Source of the DNA: Nocardioidaceae bacterium SCSIO 66511
GTDB taxonomy: Bacteria > Actinomycetota > Actinomycetes > Propionibacteriales > Nocardioidaceae
Direction of reading: 5' to 3'
DNA: 64,000 nucleotides
Assembly (NCBI GenBank): GCA_023100825.1
Contig: CP095846.1
Coordinates: 3,348,001-3,412,000 of the forward strand
Position 1 is the first letter of the stretch, and each line of letters opens with the position of its first letter. Shown here piece after piece: positions 26,191-34,747 of the stretch. Both the position numbers and the translations under genes were made by a program. Below the pieces are notes generated by a model that was not told the DNA's origin, searched no databases, and saw only the letters and a list, made by a program, of their open reading frames with translations.

Positions 26191-26667
26191 CTAGAGCAGT
26201 GCCTCGATATCGCCCGCGAGCTTGTCCGGTTTCGTCGCCGGCGCGTACCGCTTGACGACGTTGCCCTCGCGGTCGACCAGGAACTTGGTGAAGTTCCACT
26301 TGATCCGATCGCCGAGTACGCCGCCTTGCTCGCCCTTCAACCAGCGATACAGCGGATGCGCGTCGTCGCCGTTGACGTCGACCTTCGCGAACATCGGGAA
26401 CGTCACGTCGTACGTCGTGGAGCAGAAGTTCGCGATCTCGGTCTCATCGCCCGGCTCCTGGCTGTTGAACTGGTTGCACGGGAAGCCGAGCACGACGAAC
26501 CCGCGCTCGGCGTACGTGCGATAGAGCTCCTCGAGGCCCTCGTACTGCGGCGTGAACCCGCATTTGGAGGCGGTGTTGACGACGAGCAGCACCTTGCCGC
26601 GGTAGTCGTCGAGGGCTTGCTGCGCCCCGTCGATACCGGTGGCCTCGAAGTCGTACGCGGTGGTCAT
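26191..26667 (-). CDS. Thioredoxin-type glutathione peroxidase
   Basis: This 158-residue peroxidase reduces peroxides. The active site is [16 protein letters not shown] with peroxidatic Cys36, plus GFPCNQF (Cys64) and WNFTKF. A further Cys82 in NFCSTTYD sits 46 residues after Cys36, the place of the resolving Cys in thioredoxin-dependent members. It is therefore probably a Cys-based thioredoxin peroxidase rather than glutathione-dependent, which also suits an actinobacterium. GAGGAGC precedes ATG 26667. It interrupts the usual rho-rpmE adjacency. Confidence 0.9.
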   Translation of the reverse strand: MTTAYDFEATGIDGAQQALDDYRGKVLLVVNTASKCGFTPQYEGLEELYRTYAERGFVVLGFPCNQFNSQEPGDETEIANFCSTTYDVTFPMFAKVDVNGDDAHPLYRWLKGEQGGVLGDRIKWNFTKFLVDREGNVVKRYAPATKPDKLAGDIEALL

Positions 26668-26698
26668 CGCTGCTCCTCGCCTCGCCAGGACCTGAAGT

Positions 26699-27364
26699 CT
26701 ACTCAGGCACCGAAGACCGCGAGCTGGCGATGGTGATGCCGAGCGCCTCCGCCAACTGATGGCTCAGACCGATCAGATCGAGCGGATCGATGGTGGCTCC
26801 TGCAAGGCTGGTCACACCGCCGATACCGTCGAGAGTGCACGCCTCGAAACGCACCCGGTCGAGGCGCACCTCGCGGAACTCCGCCCCCGTCAGATCGCAG
26901 TCGACGAACCGAACGTCGCTCATCGAGGCCGACCCGAAATCGGCTTCGGACACCTTGCAGCCCTCGAAGACGGCCTTGCGCACCTTCGCGAATCGCCAGT
27001 TGGACAGATCGAGCGCACAGCCGGTGAAGCGGAGGTTCTGCAACGTGCAGGCCGAGACGTCGAGGCCCGTGAGCCGGCTGCGTGTCACCGCCATGCGCTG
27101 CCAACCGCAGTCGACGAACACGGCGTTGCCGAGATCGGACTCGTCGACGACACAGTCGCTGAACACGCACCGTCGCCAGCGCGTCGTCGCCCAGCGACTG
27201 GAGTGGACTCGGCACTCGCCGAGATCGGTCAGCTCGAACTCGGCCGCGCCGAGGTCGACGCCGGAGTACGAAGACCGCTCCACGGCCGTATCGGTGTGCA
27301 GTGACTCGGCAACGGCCAGGTCATCGGGGAGCTTGGGCGAGGCAGGCGCGCGTACTTCGGTCAC
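26699..27364 (-). CDS. Pentapeptide-repeat protein
   Basis: This 221-residue protein consists largely of pentapeptide repeats with a central Leu/Phe every fifth residue, for example SDVRFVDCDLTGAEFREVRL. These build a right-handed quadrilateral beta-helix. Some members mimic DNA and protect gyrase from inhibitors, but most have no known role and none is assigned here. The start is a GTG at 27364 without a ribosome site; TAGTTT ends 6 bases upstream of it, right after the rho terminator. It is inserted between rho and rpmE compared with the mycobacterial order. Confidence 0.8.
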   Translation of the reverse strand: MTEVRAPASPKLPDDLAVAESLHTDTAVERSSYSGVDLGAAEFELTDLGECRVHSSRWATTRWRRCVFSDCVVDESDLGNAVFVDCGWQRMAVTRSRLTGLDVSACTLQNLRFTGCALDLSNWRFAKVRKAVFEGCKVSEADFGSASMSDVRFVDCDLTGAEFREVRLDRVRFEACTLDGIGGVTSLAGATIDPLDLIGLSHQLAEALGITIASSRSSVPE

Positions 27365-27370
27365 GGGCGA

Positions 27371-27376
27371 AAACTA
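27371..27376 (-). promoter_or_regulatory. TAGTTT: U-tract of the rho terminator and possible -10 of the next gene
   Basis: On the minus strand TAGTTTT follows the rho terminator stem immediately and is followed by TCGCCC (6 bases) and the GTG of the pentapeptide gene. It has the layout of the leaderless -10 boxes seen elsewhere in the window. The corresponding -35 position would lie inside the hairpin. Confidence 0.4.
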
Positions 27377-27415
27377 GACGATGCCTCCGACAGCATGGCT
27401 GTCGGAGGCATCGTC
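27377..27415 (-). terminator. Intrinsic terminator of rho
   Basis: A perfect 18-bp stem with a 3-base loop (ATG): arms 27377-27394 and 27398-27415. It lies 27 bases after the rho stop on the minus strand and is followed by AGTTTT, a short U-tract. This is the clearest intrinsic terminator in the window. Confidence 0.9.
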
Positions 27416-27442
27416 ACGCGAAGCAATTCGCTGTTGGCGTGC

Positions 27443-29323
27443 TCAGTCGTCGCCGTTGCCGTTGCGCCGGCCGTTCGCAACCGGAGTCGTCTTGTTGACC
27501 TGCATCAGGAACTCGACGTTGCTCTTGGTGTTCTTGAGCTTCTCCAGCATCAGCTCGAGCGCCTGCTGGCCGTCGAGGCCCGACAGCACCCGGCGGAGCT
27601 TCCAGACGACCGACAGCTCCTCCTTGCTCATCAGCAGCTCCTCGCGGCGCGTACCGGAGGCGTCGACGTCGATGGCCGGGAAGATGCGCTTGTCGGCGAA
27701 CTCCCGCCGCAGCCGGAGCTCCATGTTGCCGGTGCCCTTGAACTCCTCGAAGATGACCTCGTCCATCTTCGAGCCGGTTTCCACCAGCGCCGAGGCGAGG
27801 ATGGTCAGCGAACCGCCGTCCTCGATGTTGCGGGCGGCGCCGAAGAACCGCTTCGGCGGGTACAGCGCCGACGAGTCGACGCCACCGGACAGGATTCGCC
27901 CGCTTGCGGGCGCCGCGAGGTTGTACGCGCGGCCGAGGCGGGTGATCGAGTCGAGCAGCACGACGACGTCGTGGCCGAGCTCGACGAGCCTCTTCGCGCG
28001 CTCGATCGCCAGCTCCGCGACCGTCGTGTGGTCGTCGGCAGGCCGGTCGAACGTCGAGGCGATGACCTCGCCGTTGACGGTGCGCTGCATGTCCGTGACT
28101 TCTTCTGGCCGCTCGTCGACGAGCACGACCATCAGATGGCACTCGGGGTTGTTGGTGGTGATCGCGTTCGCGATCGACTGCATGATCATCGTCTTACCGG
28201 CCTTGGGCGGCGAGACGATGAGACCACGCTGACCCTTGCCGATCGGCGCGACGATGTCGATGATGCGAGTCGTGTATGCCGATGCCTCGGTTTCGAGACG
28301 GAGGCGCTCCGAGGCGTACAGCGGCGTGAGCTTGGAGAAGTCGACGCGCTTCTTCGCCTCCTCGACCTCCATACCGTTGATCGACTCGATGCGTACGAGC
28401 GGGTTGAACTTCTCCTTGCGCTCGCCTTCGCGGGTCTGGCGTACCTGGCCGACGATCGCATCGCCCTTGCGCAAGCCCCATTTGCGGACCATCGACAGCG
28501 ATACGTACACGTCGTTCGGACCGGGGAGGTAGCCGCTGGTACGCACGAACGCGTAGTTGTCGAGCACGTCGAGGATGCCCGCGGCGGGGATCAGGACGTC
28601 GTCCTCGTTGACAGTCGGCTCGGACTCCGGGCCACGACGGTCGCGTCCGCGGTTGCGGTTGCGGCTGCGGCGACGACGCCCGCCGCTCTCGTTACGGTCG
28701 TTGCGCTGGTCGTTGCCGCGCTGCTGGTCGTTGCGCTGGTCATTGCCGCGCTGCTGATCGCGCTTCTGCTCGTCGCGCTTGTCGTCCTGCTTCTGATCGG
28801 AGCGCTCGTCCTTGGCGCCCGAGCCGTCGGACGTACGGTCGTCGCGCTTGTCGTCGCGCTTCTGCTCGTCCCGCTTGTCGGTGCGCTCGTCCTTGGCGCC
28901 CGCGCGATCGGACTTGCGGTCGTCTCGCTTGTCGTCCTGCTTCTTGGAGCCGGAGCGGTCGCCGCCCTTGCGGGATGCGCCCTGGTCCTGCTGTTCATCA
29001 CTCGCCGGTGCCTTGTCGCTCGCCGGCGGGGCGTCGATCGGCAACGTCGCAGGCTCCTCGCCTGCCGCGGACTTGGCCGTCGCCGCGGCGACGGGCTGAG
29101 CAGAACCACCCTGCTGTGCGGCCTGGATGGCCTCGATCAGGGCGCTCTTGCGCATCCGGCCAGTGCCCTTGATGCCAAGGCCGCTGGCGATCTGCTGCAG
29201 CTCGGCGATCACCTTGCCGTTGAGTCCCCCTCCGCTGCGACGGCGAGGTGCCGACGATGCCGCTTCTGCGGCCTCGGCACCGGAATCGCCGGCGTCAGGG
29301 GTGAAAGTCTGTGTGTCTGACAC
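27443..29323 (-). CDS. rho: Transcription termination factor Rho
   Basis: This 626-residue Rho is an RNA-dependent ATPase that ends transcription. It has an N-terminal Rho_N helix domain (about 34-72, LNGKVIAELQQIASGLGIKG), a long polar insert (about 110-232) made of K/R/D/Q/N repeats, and an RNA-binding cold-shock domain (about 240-300). The hexameric ATPase has P-loop SPPKAGKT (371-378). GTG 29323 is chosen because AAGGA precedes it and no homology exists upstream. The insert is typical of actinobacterial Rho but is here unusually repetitive. The hom-thrC-thrB genes lie just upstream, as in mycobacteria. Confidence 0.93.
   Translation of the reverse strand: MSDTQTFTPDAGDSGAEAAEAASSAPRRRSGGGLNGKVIAELQQIASGLGIKGTGRMRKSALIEAIQAAQQGGSAQPVAAATAKSAAGEEPATLPIDAPPASDKAPASDEQQDQGASRKGGDRSGSKKQDDKRDDRKSDRAGAKDERTDKRDEQKRDDKRDDRTSDGSGAKDERSDQKQDDKRDEQKRDQQRGNDQRNDQQRGNDQRNDRNESGGRRRRSRNRNRGRDRRGPESEPTVNEDDVLIPAAGILDVLDNYAFVRTSGYLPGPNDVYVSLSMVRKWGLRKGDAIVGQVRQTREGERKEKFNPLVRIESINGMEVEEAKKRVDFSKLTPLYASERLRLETEASAYTTRIIDIVAPIGKGQRGLIVSPPKAGKTMIMQSIANAITTNNPECHLMVVLVDERPEEVTDMQRTVNGEVIASTFDRPADDHTTVAELAIERAKRLVELGHDVVVLLDSITRLGRAYNLAAPASGRILSGGVDSSALYPPKRFFGAARNIEDGGSLTILASALVETGSKMDEVIFEEFKGTGNMELRLRREFADKRIFPAIDVDASGTRREELLMSKEELSVVWKLRRVLSGLDGQQALELMLEKLKNTKSNVEFLMQVNKTTPVANGRRNGNGDD
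28694..28753 (-). repeat. Two 30-bp tandem repeats inside rho
   Basis: Two tandem 30-base units encode QRGNDQRNDQ and QRGNDQRNDR, residues 191-210 of Rho. Shorter degenerate units (KRDDR, KRDEQKRD, AKDER) flank them. The repeats lie in frame within the low-complexity insert and are likely prone to length change. Confidence 0.8.
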
Positions 29324-29665
29324 GTGAGGTCCTTCCCACGTTCGGTCGGGAGCGGTAACCAGTGACCGTCCCGAGTCCTGGACGCGTACCGGGATATCCG
29401 TGTACGCGGACTCGTCCGCATCTGGCAGACGAGGTTTACGAAAACGGTGGATTCTCCGCACGTCGTACGAGCCGCACCGCGGCACCGGTGGCCCAAGATT
29501 TCACACCAGAGCGCCCGGGAACCCTCACAACGTGGTGGGAGATGAGTGGCCGAAGCGGCAGGGCTCGAGGGCCCGGTCCGGATTCGGACCACTGCCGAAG
29601 ACTCTAACACCCACGGTGGTCCAGATGTTCCCACAGGGGGTAACGACTCGCCGATTCGTCATCCT
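29324..29665 (-). promoter_or_regulatory. Long rho leader/promoter region
   Basis: The 342 bases between thrB and rho hold no convincing gene. On the rho strand TAGAGT (29606-29601) could be a -10 box, giving a leader of roughly 270 bases. A small perfect hairpin GGTCCG-GATT-CGGACC lies at 29575-29590. Rho genes are commonly autoregulated through long leaders; that is known for the family, not shown here. Confidence 0.45.
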
Positions 29666-30571
29666 TCAGACAGGGATCGGATGTGCACCCGAATTGCTCG
29701 CCTCCAGTCCACGTGCCAGCCACCCCGTCGGACACCGCGCCATCAGGGTGTCGGTATCGGCCGCATCTCCCGCGAATGCCAGCACGGTCGGCCCCGCACC
29801 GGAGATCACGGCGGGGACCTCCGTATCGCGCAGCTCGGACATGAACTCGAACGACTCCGCCATCACCGGAGAGCGGTACGCCTGGTGTAGCTCGTCCTGG
29901 GTCGCGGCAAGGAGCAGGTTGCGACGCCCACCGAGTGCAGCGACGAGCAATGCCGCGCGGCCGGTGTTGCGGGCCGCGTCCGCATGCGGGACGTCGCTCG
30001 GCAGCAGCTCGCGCGCATCACCGGTTGCGACCTCGTACGGGGGTACGAACACCACGACGGAGGCCTCCACCGGAATGTGCACGGCGTCGACAACATCAAG
30101 GTCGGTCCACGCGATCACGAGCCCGCCGAGAAGCGCCGCGGCGACGTTATCGGGATGGCCCTCCAACCGGGTCGCGAGCCGCAGCGCCTCGGAGTCGGGC
30201 AACAGCTGCGCACCACCTTCGACCAACTCGCGGGCCGCGACGATGCCACCGACGATCGCCGCCGAAGACGAGCCCATCCCACGTGCATGGGGAATGCGGT
30301 TGACGCAGCGAAGGCGCAAACCAGGCGGCCGGTCGCCCATCGCGTCGAAGGCAGCCAGCATGGCCACCGCGACCAGATGACGTTCATCGGTCGGCAGGTC
30401 TGCCGCCCCTACCCCGTCGACCTCGACGTGAACACCGGCGTCGGTCGTTTCCGCAGTGATCTCGTCGCCGTAGGCCAGAGCCAGCGCCATCGCGTCGTAC
30501 CCGGGCCCGAGGTTCGCACTCGTGGCCGGCGACGCGATTCTGACCGGACGCGACGAGAAGCGAAGGCTCAT
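29666..30571 (-). CDS. thrB: Homoserine kinase
   Basis: This 301-residue GHMP kinase phosphorylates homoserine to O-phosphohomoserine for threonine synthesis. The phosphate loop is [16 protein letters not shown], and the N-terminal [18 protein letters not shown] is the other family motif. It overlaps the thrC stop by 4 bases (ATGA), the third member of a coupled hom-thrC-thrB operon. Confidence 0.94.
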   Translation of the reverse strand: MSLRFSSRPVRIASPATSANLGPGYDAMALALAYGDEITAETTDAGVHVEVDGVGAADLPTDERHLVAVAMLAAFDAMGDRPPGLRLRCVNRIPHARGMGSSSAAIVGGIVAARELVEGGAQLLPDSEALRLATRLEGHPDNVAAALLGGLVIAWTDLDVVDAVHIPVEASVVVFVPPYEVATGDARELLPSDVPHADAARNTGRAALLVAALGGRRNLLLAATQDELHQAYRSPVMAESFEFMSELRDTEVPAVISGAGPTVLAFAGDAADTDTLMARCPTGWLARGLEASNSGAHPIPV

Positions 30572-31662
30572 GTCAGTCCGGCCGCCTCGGCAGCGGAGCG
30601 TACGTCTGCGTCGACGACCTCATCGACGATCGGTCCGCGACCCGAGAGTGCCGTATCGATGTCCTTGAGTCCGTGCCCGGTGACTGTCACTACGACCCGC
30701 TGGCCGGCGTCGAGCCGACCGTCGTCAGCGGCGGCGAGGAGCCCCGCGACGCCGGCCGCCGAGCCAGGCTCGATGAACACGCCGTCGCGCGACGCGAGGT
30801 CGCGCTGTGCCTGCAGGATCTGCTGATCCGTGACGGCGTCGATGCGGCCAGCCGACTCGTCACGCGCATTGACCGCAAGGTCCCACGACGCCGGGTTGCC
30901 GACGCGGATCGCCGTTGCGACCGTGTCGGGGTCGGACACCGGCTCTCCGCGAACGATCGGCGCCGCGCCCTCGGCTTGGAACCCCCAGAGCCGCGGGCTG
31001 TGCGTGGACGCGCCCGCGCGCGCGTACTCGGTGTAGCCGAGCCAGTATGCCGAGATGTTGCCCGCGTTGCCGACCGGCATCACGTGGATGTCGGGCGCGT
31101 CACCGAGCGCGTCGACGATCTCGAACGATGCCGTCTTCTGGCCCTCCAAGCGCATGCGGTTGACGGAGTTCACGAGGGCAACCGGGTACTCGTCGGCCAG
31201 GCCACGGGCGGTCGTGAGGCAGTCGTCGAACCCGCCGCGTACCTGGATGACCTGCGCGCCGTGCATCAGTGCCTGCGCCATCTTGCCGGCCGCGATGCGT
31301 CCGTGTGGGACGAGGACGAGCGGGCTGAGCCGCGCGCGCGACGCGTATGCCGCCATCGACGCCGAGGTGTTGCCCGTCGACGCACAGACGACCGCACGCG
31401 CTCCGGACTCGGCCGCCTTCGTGATCGCGACGGTCATACCGCGGTCCTTGAACGAGCCGGTCGGATTGTCGCCCTCGACCTTGAGTCGCACCTCGCAGCC
31501 CGTGCGCTCGGACAGCCAGCCGGCGTCTACGAGCGGGGTGCCGCCCTCGCGCAACGTCACTGCCGGCGTATCTGCGGAGACCGGCAGCCAGTCCCGGTAC
31601 TCCTCGATCACCCCGCGCCACTGGTGCGTACGGCGCGCCGTCGAACCATCGGTCATGGTCAT
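30568..31662 (-). CDS. thrC: Threonine synthase
   Basis: This 364-residue PLP enzyme converts O-phosphohomoserine to threonine. The PLP Lys72 is in [12 protein letters not shown], the phosphate-binding loop appears as [12 protein letters not shown], and [14 protein letters not shown] is typical. It starts in an ATGA overlap with hom (31659-31662); a second in-frame ATG at 31656 is equally possible. It is the short actinobacterial type. Confidence 0.94.
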   Translation of the reverse strand: MTMTDGSTARRTHQWRGVIEEYRDWLPVSADTPAVTLREGGTPLVDAGWLSERTGCEVRLKVEGDNPTGSFKDRGMTVAITKAAESGARAVVCASTGNTSASMAAYASRARLSPLVLVPHGRIAAGKMAQALMHGAQVIQVRGGFDDCLTTARGLADEYPVALVNSVNRMRLEGQKTASFEIVDALGDAPDIHVMPVGNAGNISAYWLGYTEYARAGASTHSPRLWGFQAEGAAPIVRGEPVSDPDTVATAIRVGNPASWDLAVNARDESAGRIDAVTDQQILQAQRDLASRDGVFIEPGSAAGVAGLLAAADDGRLDAGQRVVVTVTGHGLKDIDTALSGRGPIVDEVVDADVRSAAEAAGLT

Positions 31663-32975
31663 CGCGGACCTCCCTCTACGCGCATCACGGAGGAGACATC
31701 GCGGACCATCGCGAGATCGCGTAGCCCGCGCACGGTCGTCGAAAGCGCGGCGTCTTCGGCTTCATGAGTCACGACGACGAGCTGCGCATCATCGCCGCGG
31801 CCCTCCTGACGAACGGTCTTGATCGACACACCATGCTCGGCGAAGGCATGTGCGACCGTTGCGAGTACGCCCGGCTTGTCGTCGACGTCGATCGAGATGT
31901 GGTAGCGAGTGCGTGCCCTGCCCACGTCGAGTACCTCGGCGCTCGCATGCATCGACTCCGCAGGTCCGCGTACGCCCTGCAACCGGTGGCGAGCAACCGC
32001 CATCAGATCGCCGAGCACCGCGCTCGCCGTTGGCGCCCCGCCTGCTCCAGGACCGTAGAACATCAACTCGCCGGCCGACTCGCTCTCGACGAACACCGCG
32101 TTGTACGCCTCGCGCACACTGGCGAGTGGATGGGTGTCGGGGATCATCACCGGGTGCACCCGTGCCGACACCGCCGATCCGGTAGGCGTGTCGATCCGAT
32201 CGCAGATGGCGAGCAGCTTGACCACACATCCCATCTCGGCGGCTGCGCGTACATCTGCTGCCGAGACCTCGGTGATGCCCTCACGGTGCACATCGGCGAT
32301 CGTCACTCGGGTGTGGAACGCGAGGCTGGCGAGAATCGCCGCCTTGGCCGCCGCGTCGAAGCCTTCGATGTCTGCCGTCGGGTCGGCCTCGGCGTACCCG
32401 AGCTCCTGCGCCTTGTCGAGCGCATCGGAGAAGCCGGCGCCGGTCGTCGTCATGGCGTCGAGGACGTAGTTGGTGGTGCCGTTGACGATGCCGAGCACGC
32501 GGTTGACGTGGTCACCGACAAGTGAGTCGCGCAACGGACGCACGATCGGGATCGCACCCGCGACCGCGGCCTCGTAGTACAGGTCGCGCTCGGCGGCGGT
32601 TGCGGCCTCTGCAAGCGTCTCGCCGTCTTCGGCGAGCAACGCCTTGTTGGCGGTGACGACAGACTTGCCGGCGGCCAGCGCCGCGAGGATGAGCTCGCGC
32701 GCAGGCTCGATGCCGCCGATCACCTCGACCACTACGTCGACGTCGTCGCGAGTGACGAGCTCATGCGCGTCAGTCGTCACCAGGCCGGGGTCGAGCTCGA
32801 CACCGCGCTCGCGGTCGAGGCGGCGTACGGCGACGCCCGCGAGCTCGAGCCGCGCACCAATACGCTGCTCGAGCTCGTCGGCATCGCGCAACAGGATCCG
32901 CGCAACGTCGGATCCGACGTTGCCGCACCCGAGAAGCGCTACCCGGAGGACAGGCCGACCATTGTGGGAAGTCAC
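31659..32975 (-). CDS. hom: Homoserine dehydrogenase
   Basis: This 438-residue NAD(P)-dependent enzyme reduces aspartate semialdehyde to homoserine. The dinucleotide loop is GCGNVG (16-21), the catalytic domain includes [14 protein letters not shown], and the C-terminal ACT domain ([20 protein letters not shown]) is the usual site of threonine feedback. The start is GTG 32975; TAGGCT lies 6 bases before it and no ribosome site is present, so translation is probably from a leaderless mRNA. Confidence 0.94.
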   Translation of the reverse strand: MTSHNGRPVLRVALLGCGNVGSDVARILLRDADELEQRIGARLELAGVAVRRLDRERGVELDPGLVTTDAHELVTRDDVDVVVEVIGGIEPARELILAALAAGKSVVTANKALLAEDGETLAEAATAAERDLYYEAAVAGAIPIVRPLRDSLVGDHVNRVLGIVNGTTNYVLDAMTTTGAGFSDALDKAQELGYAEADPTADIEGFDAAAKAAILASLAFHTRVTIADVHREGITEVSAADVRAAAEMGCVVKLLAICDRIDTPTGSAVSARVHPVMIPDTHPLASVREAYNAVFVESESAGELMFYGPGAGGAPTASAVLGDLMAVARHRLQGVRGPAESMHASAEVLDVGRARTRYHISIDVDDKPGVLATVAHAFAEHGVSIKTVRQEGRGDDAQLVVVTHEAEDAALSTTVRGLRDLAMVRDVSSVMRVEGGPR

Positions 32976-32981
32976 CCCGAC

Positions 32982-32987
32982 AGCCTA
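32982..32987 (-). promoter_or_regulatory. -10 box TAGGCT of a likely leaderless hom operon mRNA
   Basis: On the minus strand CGATAGGCT is followed by GTCGGG and then GTG, the hom start. The 6-base gap places the transcription start at the start codon. The same CGATAGGCT-N6-GTG string precedes argS. Confidence 0.55.
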
Positions 32988-33042
32988 TCGACGCGACGCT
33001 GCCCCGCGACCACCGGTTTGGGATGCGGGACGCGGCCCCGAC

Positions 33043-34149
33043 CTAATGGAAGACGTCCTCCCCGATCGGGACCTTCACATCCCCAGGCAGAGCGTCCGCG
33101 GCGAGTTCACACTTCCCGGACGGCACCTCGCAGCGCAGCAGGGAGATCTGCAGGTCTCCCGAGGGGCCCGCATTTTCGCGCAGTCCCATCATCGCAACGG
33201 TGTCATCGTCCAGCCATCGGCTCACCAGTAGGTCGTCGTACCCCTGGGCGTCGAAGTCGATCCGCTCGACGGTTCGAGTGTCGTAGACGTGTTCCGTCGC
33301 CGGGCCTCCCGCGACGTACGTCGCTCCTGGCGACAGTGAGTGGGCAAACTCGACCGTACGCGGCCTGGTCGCCATCGGGTCGCGGCTGATCACCGTGCCT
33401 CGCGGGACGGTTCGATCGAGGTCGTACCCGGCGTCGAGTTGTCGCAGGATCAAGCCGTCTTCGACGTCACCGATGTGGTAGGTCTCGGGTATTCCGCCGC
33501 GCAGGCGCGCGACCTCGCCGCTCGTGGCGTCGATCTGTTTCAACTGCCGGCCGTCGGTGACGTACACGTCGGAGCCGTCGACGGCGGCGACTCGGGCGTC
33601 ATCGGCTCGGCGCGCATCCAGTGGTACCCGAGCCACCTCGGCGCCTGAGGAGGTGTCGAACACGACGGCGTCCTCGGTACCCGAACTGTCGGCGGTCCAC
33701 GCCACGTACGAACCGGCTTCGTCCGCACGTAGTTTGCCGACCCCGTGATCGAGGGTGCCGACGGCCGAACCGTCGGCGAAGTATGCGGTCCCCTCAGAAT
33801 CGGTGAACACAAAGCCGTCATCGGTTTGCACGAAGGCCTCGATGTCCTTGCCCACGTCGATCGTCGTATCGCCGTAGTGGATCGTCGACCCGGCCGCGTA
33901 CGTCACCTTGCGCTCCGCGAAAGCGTCCTGGTGCGAGTATTCCGGAGGGTTAGCCCCCTCAGATGTACCGGCGATTTGTACGGCGCCGACGCCGACTATC
34001 GCGCAGATCGCCGCGGCGCCCGCGACGACCAGCGCACCGCGCCGCTTTCGGCGACGGTCACCCGTCTTCATCACGGCCTCGAAGTCGACCATCGGGCGAC
34101 CGACGTCGTCGGCGCGTTCGCGCAAAGTGTCGCTCAGTAGCTCGGTCAT
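33043..34149 (-). CDS. Membrane-anchored beta-propeller-like protein coupled to sigma factor
   Basis: This 368-residue protein has a cytoplasmic N terminus of about 38 residues, one membrane helix (about 39-60, ALVVAGAAAICAIVGVGAVQI), and an extracellular domain. That domain has repeated short beta motifs (DDGFVFTDSEGTAYFADGS, DGSDVYVTDGRQLKQID) and looks like an irregular beta-propeller. Its start overlaps the sigma factor stop (ATGA), so the two are co-translated. The position suggests control of the sigma factor, but the N terminus lacks the His-x3-Cys-x2-Cys zinc anti-sigma motif. No function is assigned. Confidence 0.65.
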   Translation of the reverse strand: MTELLSDTLRERADDVGRPMVDFEAVMKTGDRRRKRRGALVVAGAAAICAIVGVGAVQIAGTSEGANPPEYSHQDAFAERKVTYAAGSTIHYGDTTIDVGKDIEAFVQTDDGFVFTDSEGTAYFADGSAVGTLDHGVGKLRADEAGSYVAWTADSSGTEDAVVFDTSSGAEVARVPLDARRADDARVAAVDGSDVYVTDGRQLKQIDATSGEVARLRGGIPETYHIGDVEDGLILRQLDAGYDLDRTVPRGTVISRDPMATRPRTVEFAHSLSPGATYVAGGPATEHVYDTRTVERIDFDAQGYDDLLVSRWLDDDTVAMMGLRENAGPSGDLQISLLRCEVPSGKCELAADALPGDVKVPIGEDVFH

Positions 34150-34670
34150 GTTGTCTTCACCTCCGGCTTCGCAGGCACAGCGTCGCGACCGATCCGCATA
34201 CGCAGGCGGTCCAACCCCCGCGATACCTGACTCTTGGCAGTGCCCTCGGCACAGTTCATGGCTTCGGCAATCTCGCTGTACGTGCAGTCCTCGTAGAAGC
34301 GGAGAACGATCGCGGCGCGTTGCTTGCTCGGCAAGATCTGCAGCTCGCCCCACATCCAGGCACGATCGACCACATCGTCACCGTGCGTACTTCCGCCGGA
34401 CTCCGGCACGTCGTCGCGCGGCTTCTCCGCCGACCAACCCTTACGCCGCCACCACGAGATGGCGGTTCGAGTGAGCGTCTTGCGTGCGTACGCCTCGAGT
34501 CGATGCCGGTCGCGCAGCCGAGGCATCGCGACATAGGTCTTTGTCAGCGACTCCTGTAGGAGGTCCTCGGCAAGTTGCCGGTCACCCAGCAACAGATACG
34601 CATAACGGAGCAACGCAGCCGAGCGCGCCGAGGCAAACTCAACGAACGCTTCGCGGTCGTCTGCCTTCAC
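34146..34670 (-). CDS. SigE-family ECF RNA polymerase sigma factor
   Basis: This 174-residue protein has region 2 (FVEFASARSAALLRYAYLLLGDRQLAEDLLQESL) and region 4 (LPSKQRAAIVLRFYEDCTYSEIAEAMNCAEGTAKSQVSRGL), joined by a short linker. This is the actinobacterial 'SigE family' of ECF factors. The start is a GTG at 34670 with GGAAGGG upstream. It and its membrane partner sit between lysA and hom, which are adjacent in mycobacteria. Confidence 0.88.
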   Translation of the reverse strand: MKADDREAFVEFASARSAALLRYAYLLLGDRQLAEDLLQESLTKTYVAMPRLRDRHRLEAYARKTLTRTAISWWRRKGWSAEKPRDDVPESGGSTHGDDVVDRAWMWGELQILPSKQRAAIVLRFYEDCTYSEIAEAMNCAEGTAKSQVSRGLDRLRMRIGRDAVPAKPEVKTT

Positions 34671-34747
34671 AACTCGTCCCTTCCGGCGTGAACCCCGGTG
34701 GTCCGCACCTACCCCCTAGAGGCGGTGAGTGCGCAAGAAGGTTGAGT

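Noticed and set aside
28620-28990. Repeats inside rho considered as a CRISPR or satellite array
   Set aside because: Units are in frame, contiguous, without spacers, and encode the low-complexity insert.
27395-29320. 641-codon open frame on the plus strand, antisense to rho
   Set aside because: It is the mirror of the rho gene; its Leu/Val/Ala-rich translation comes from the repeats in the Rho insert and matches no family.
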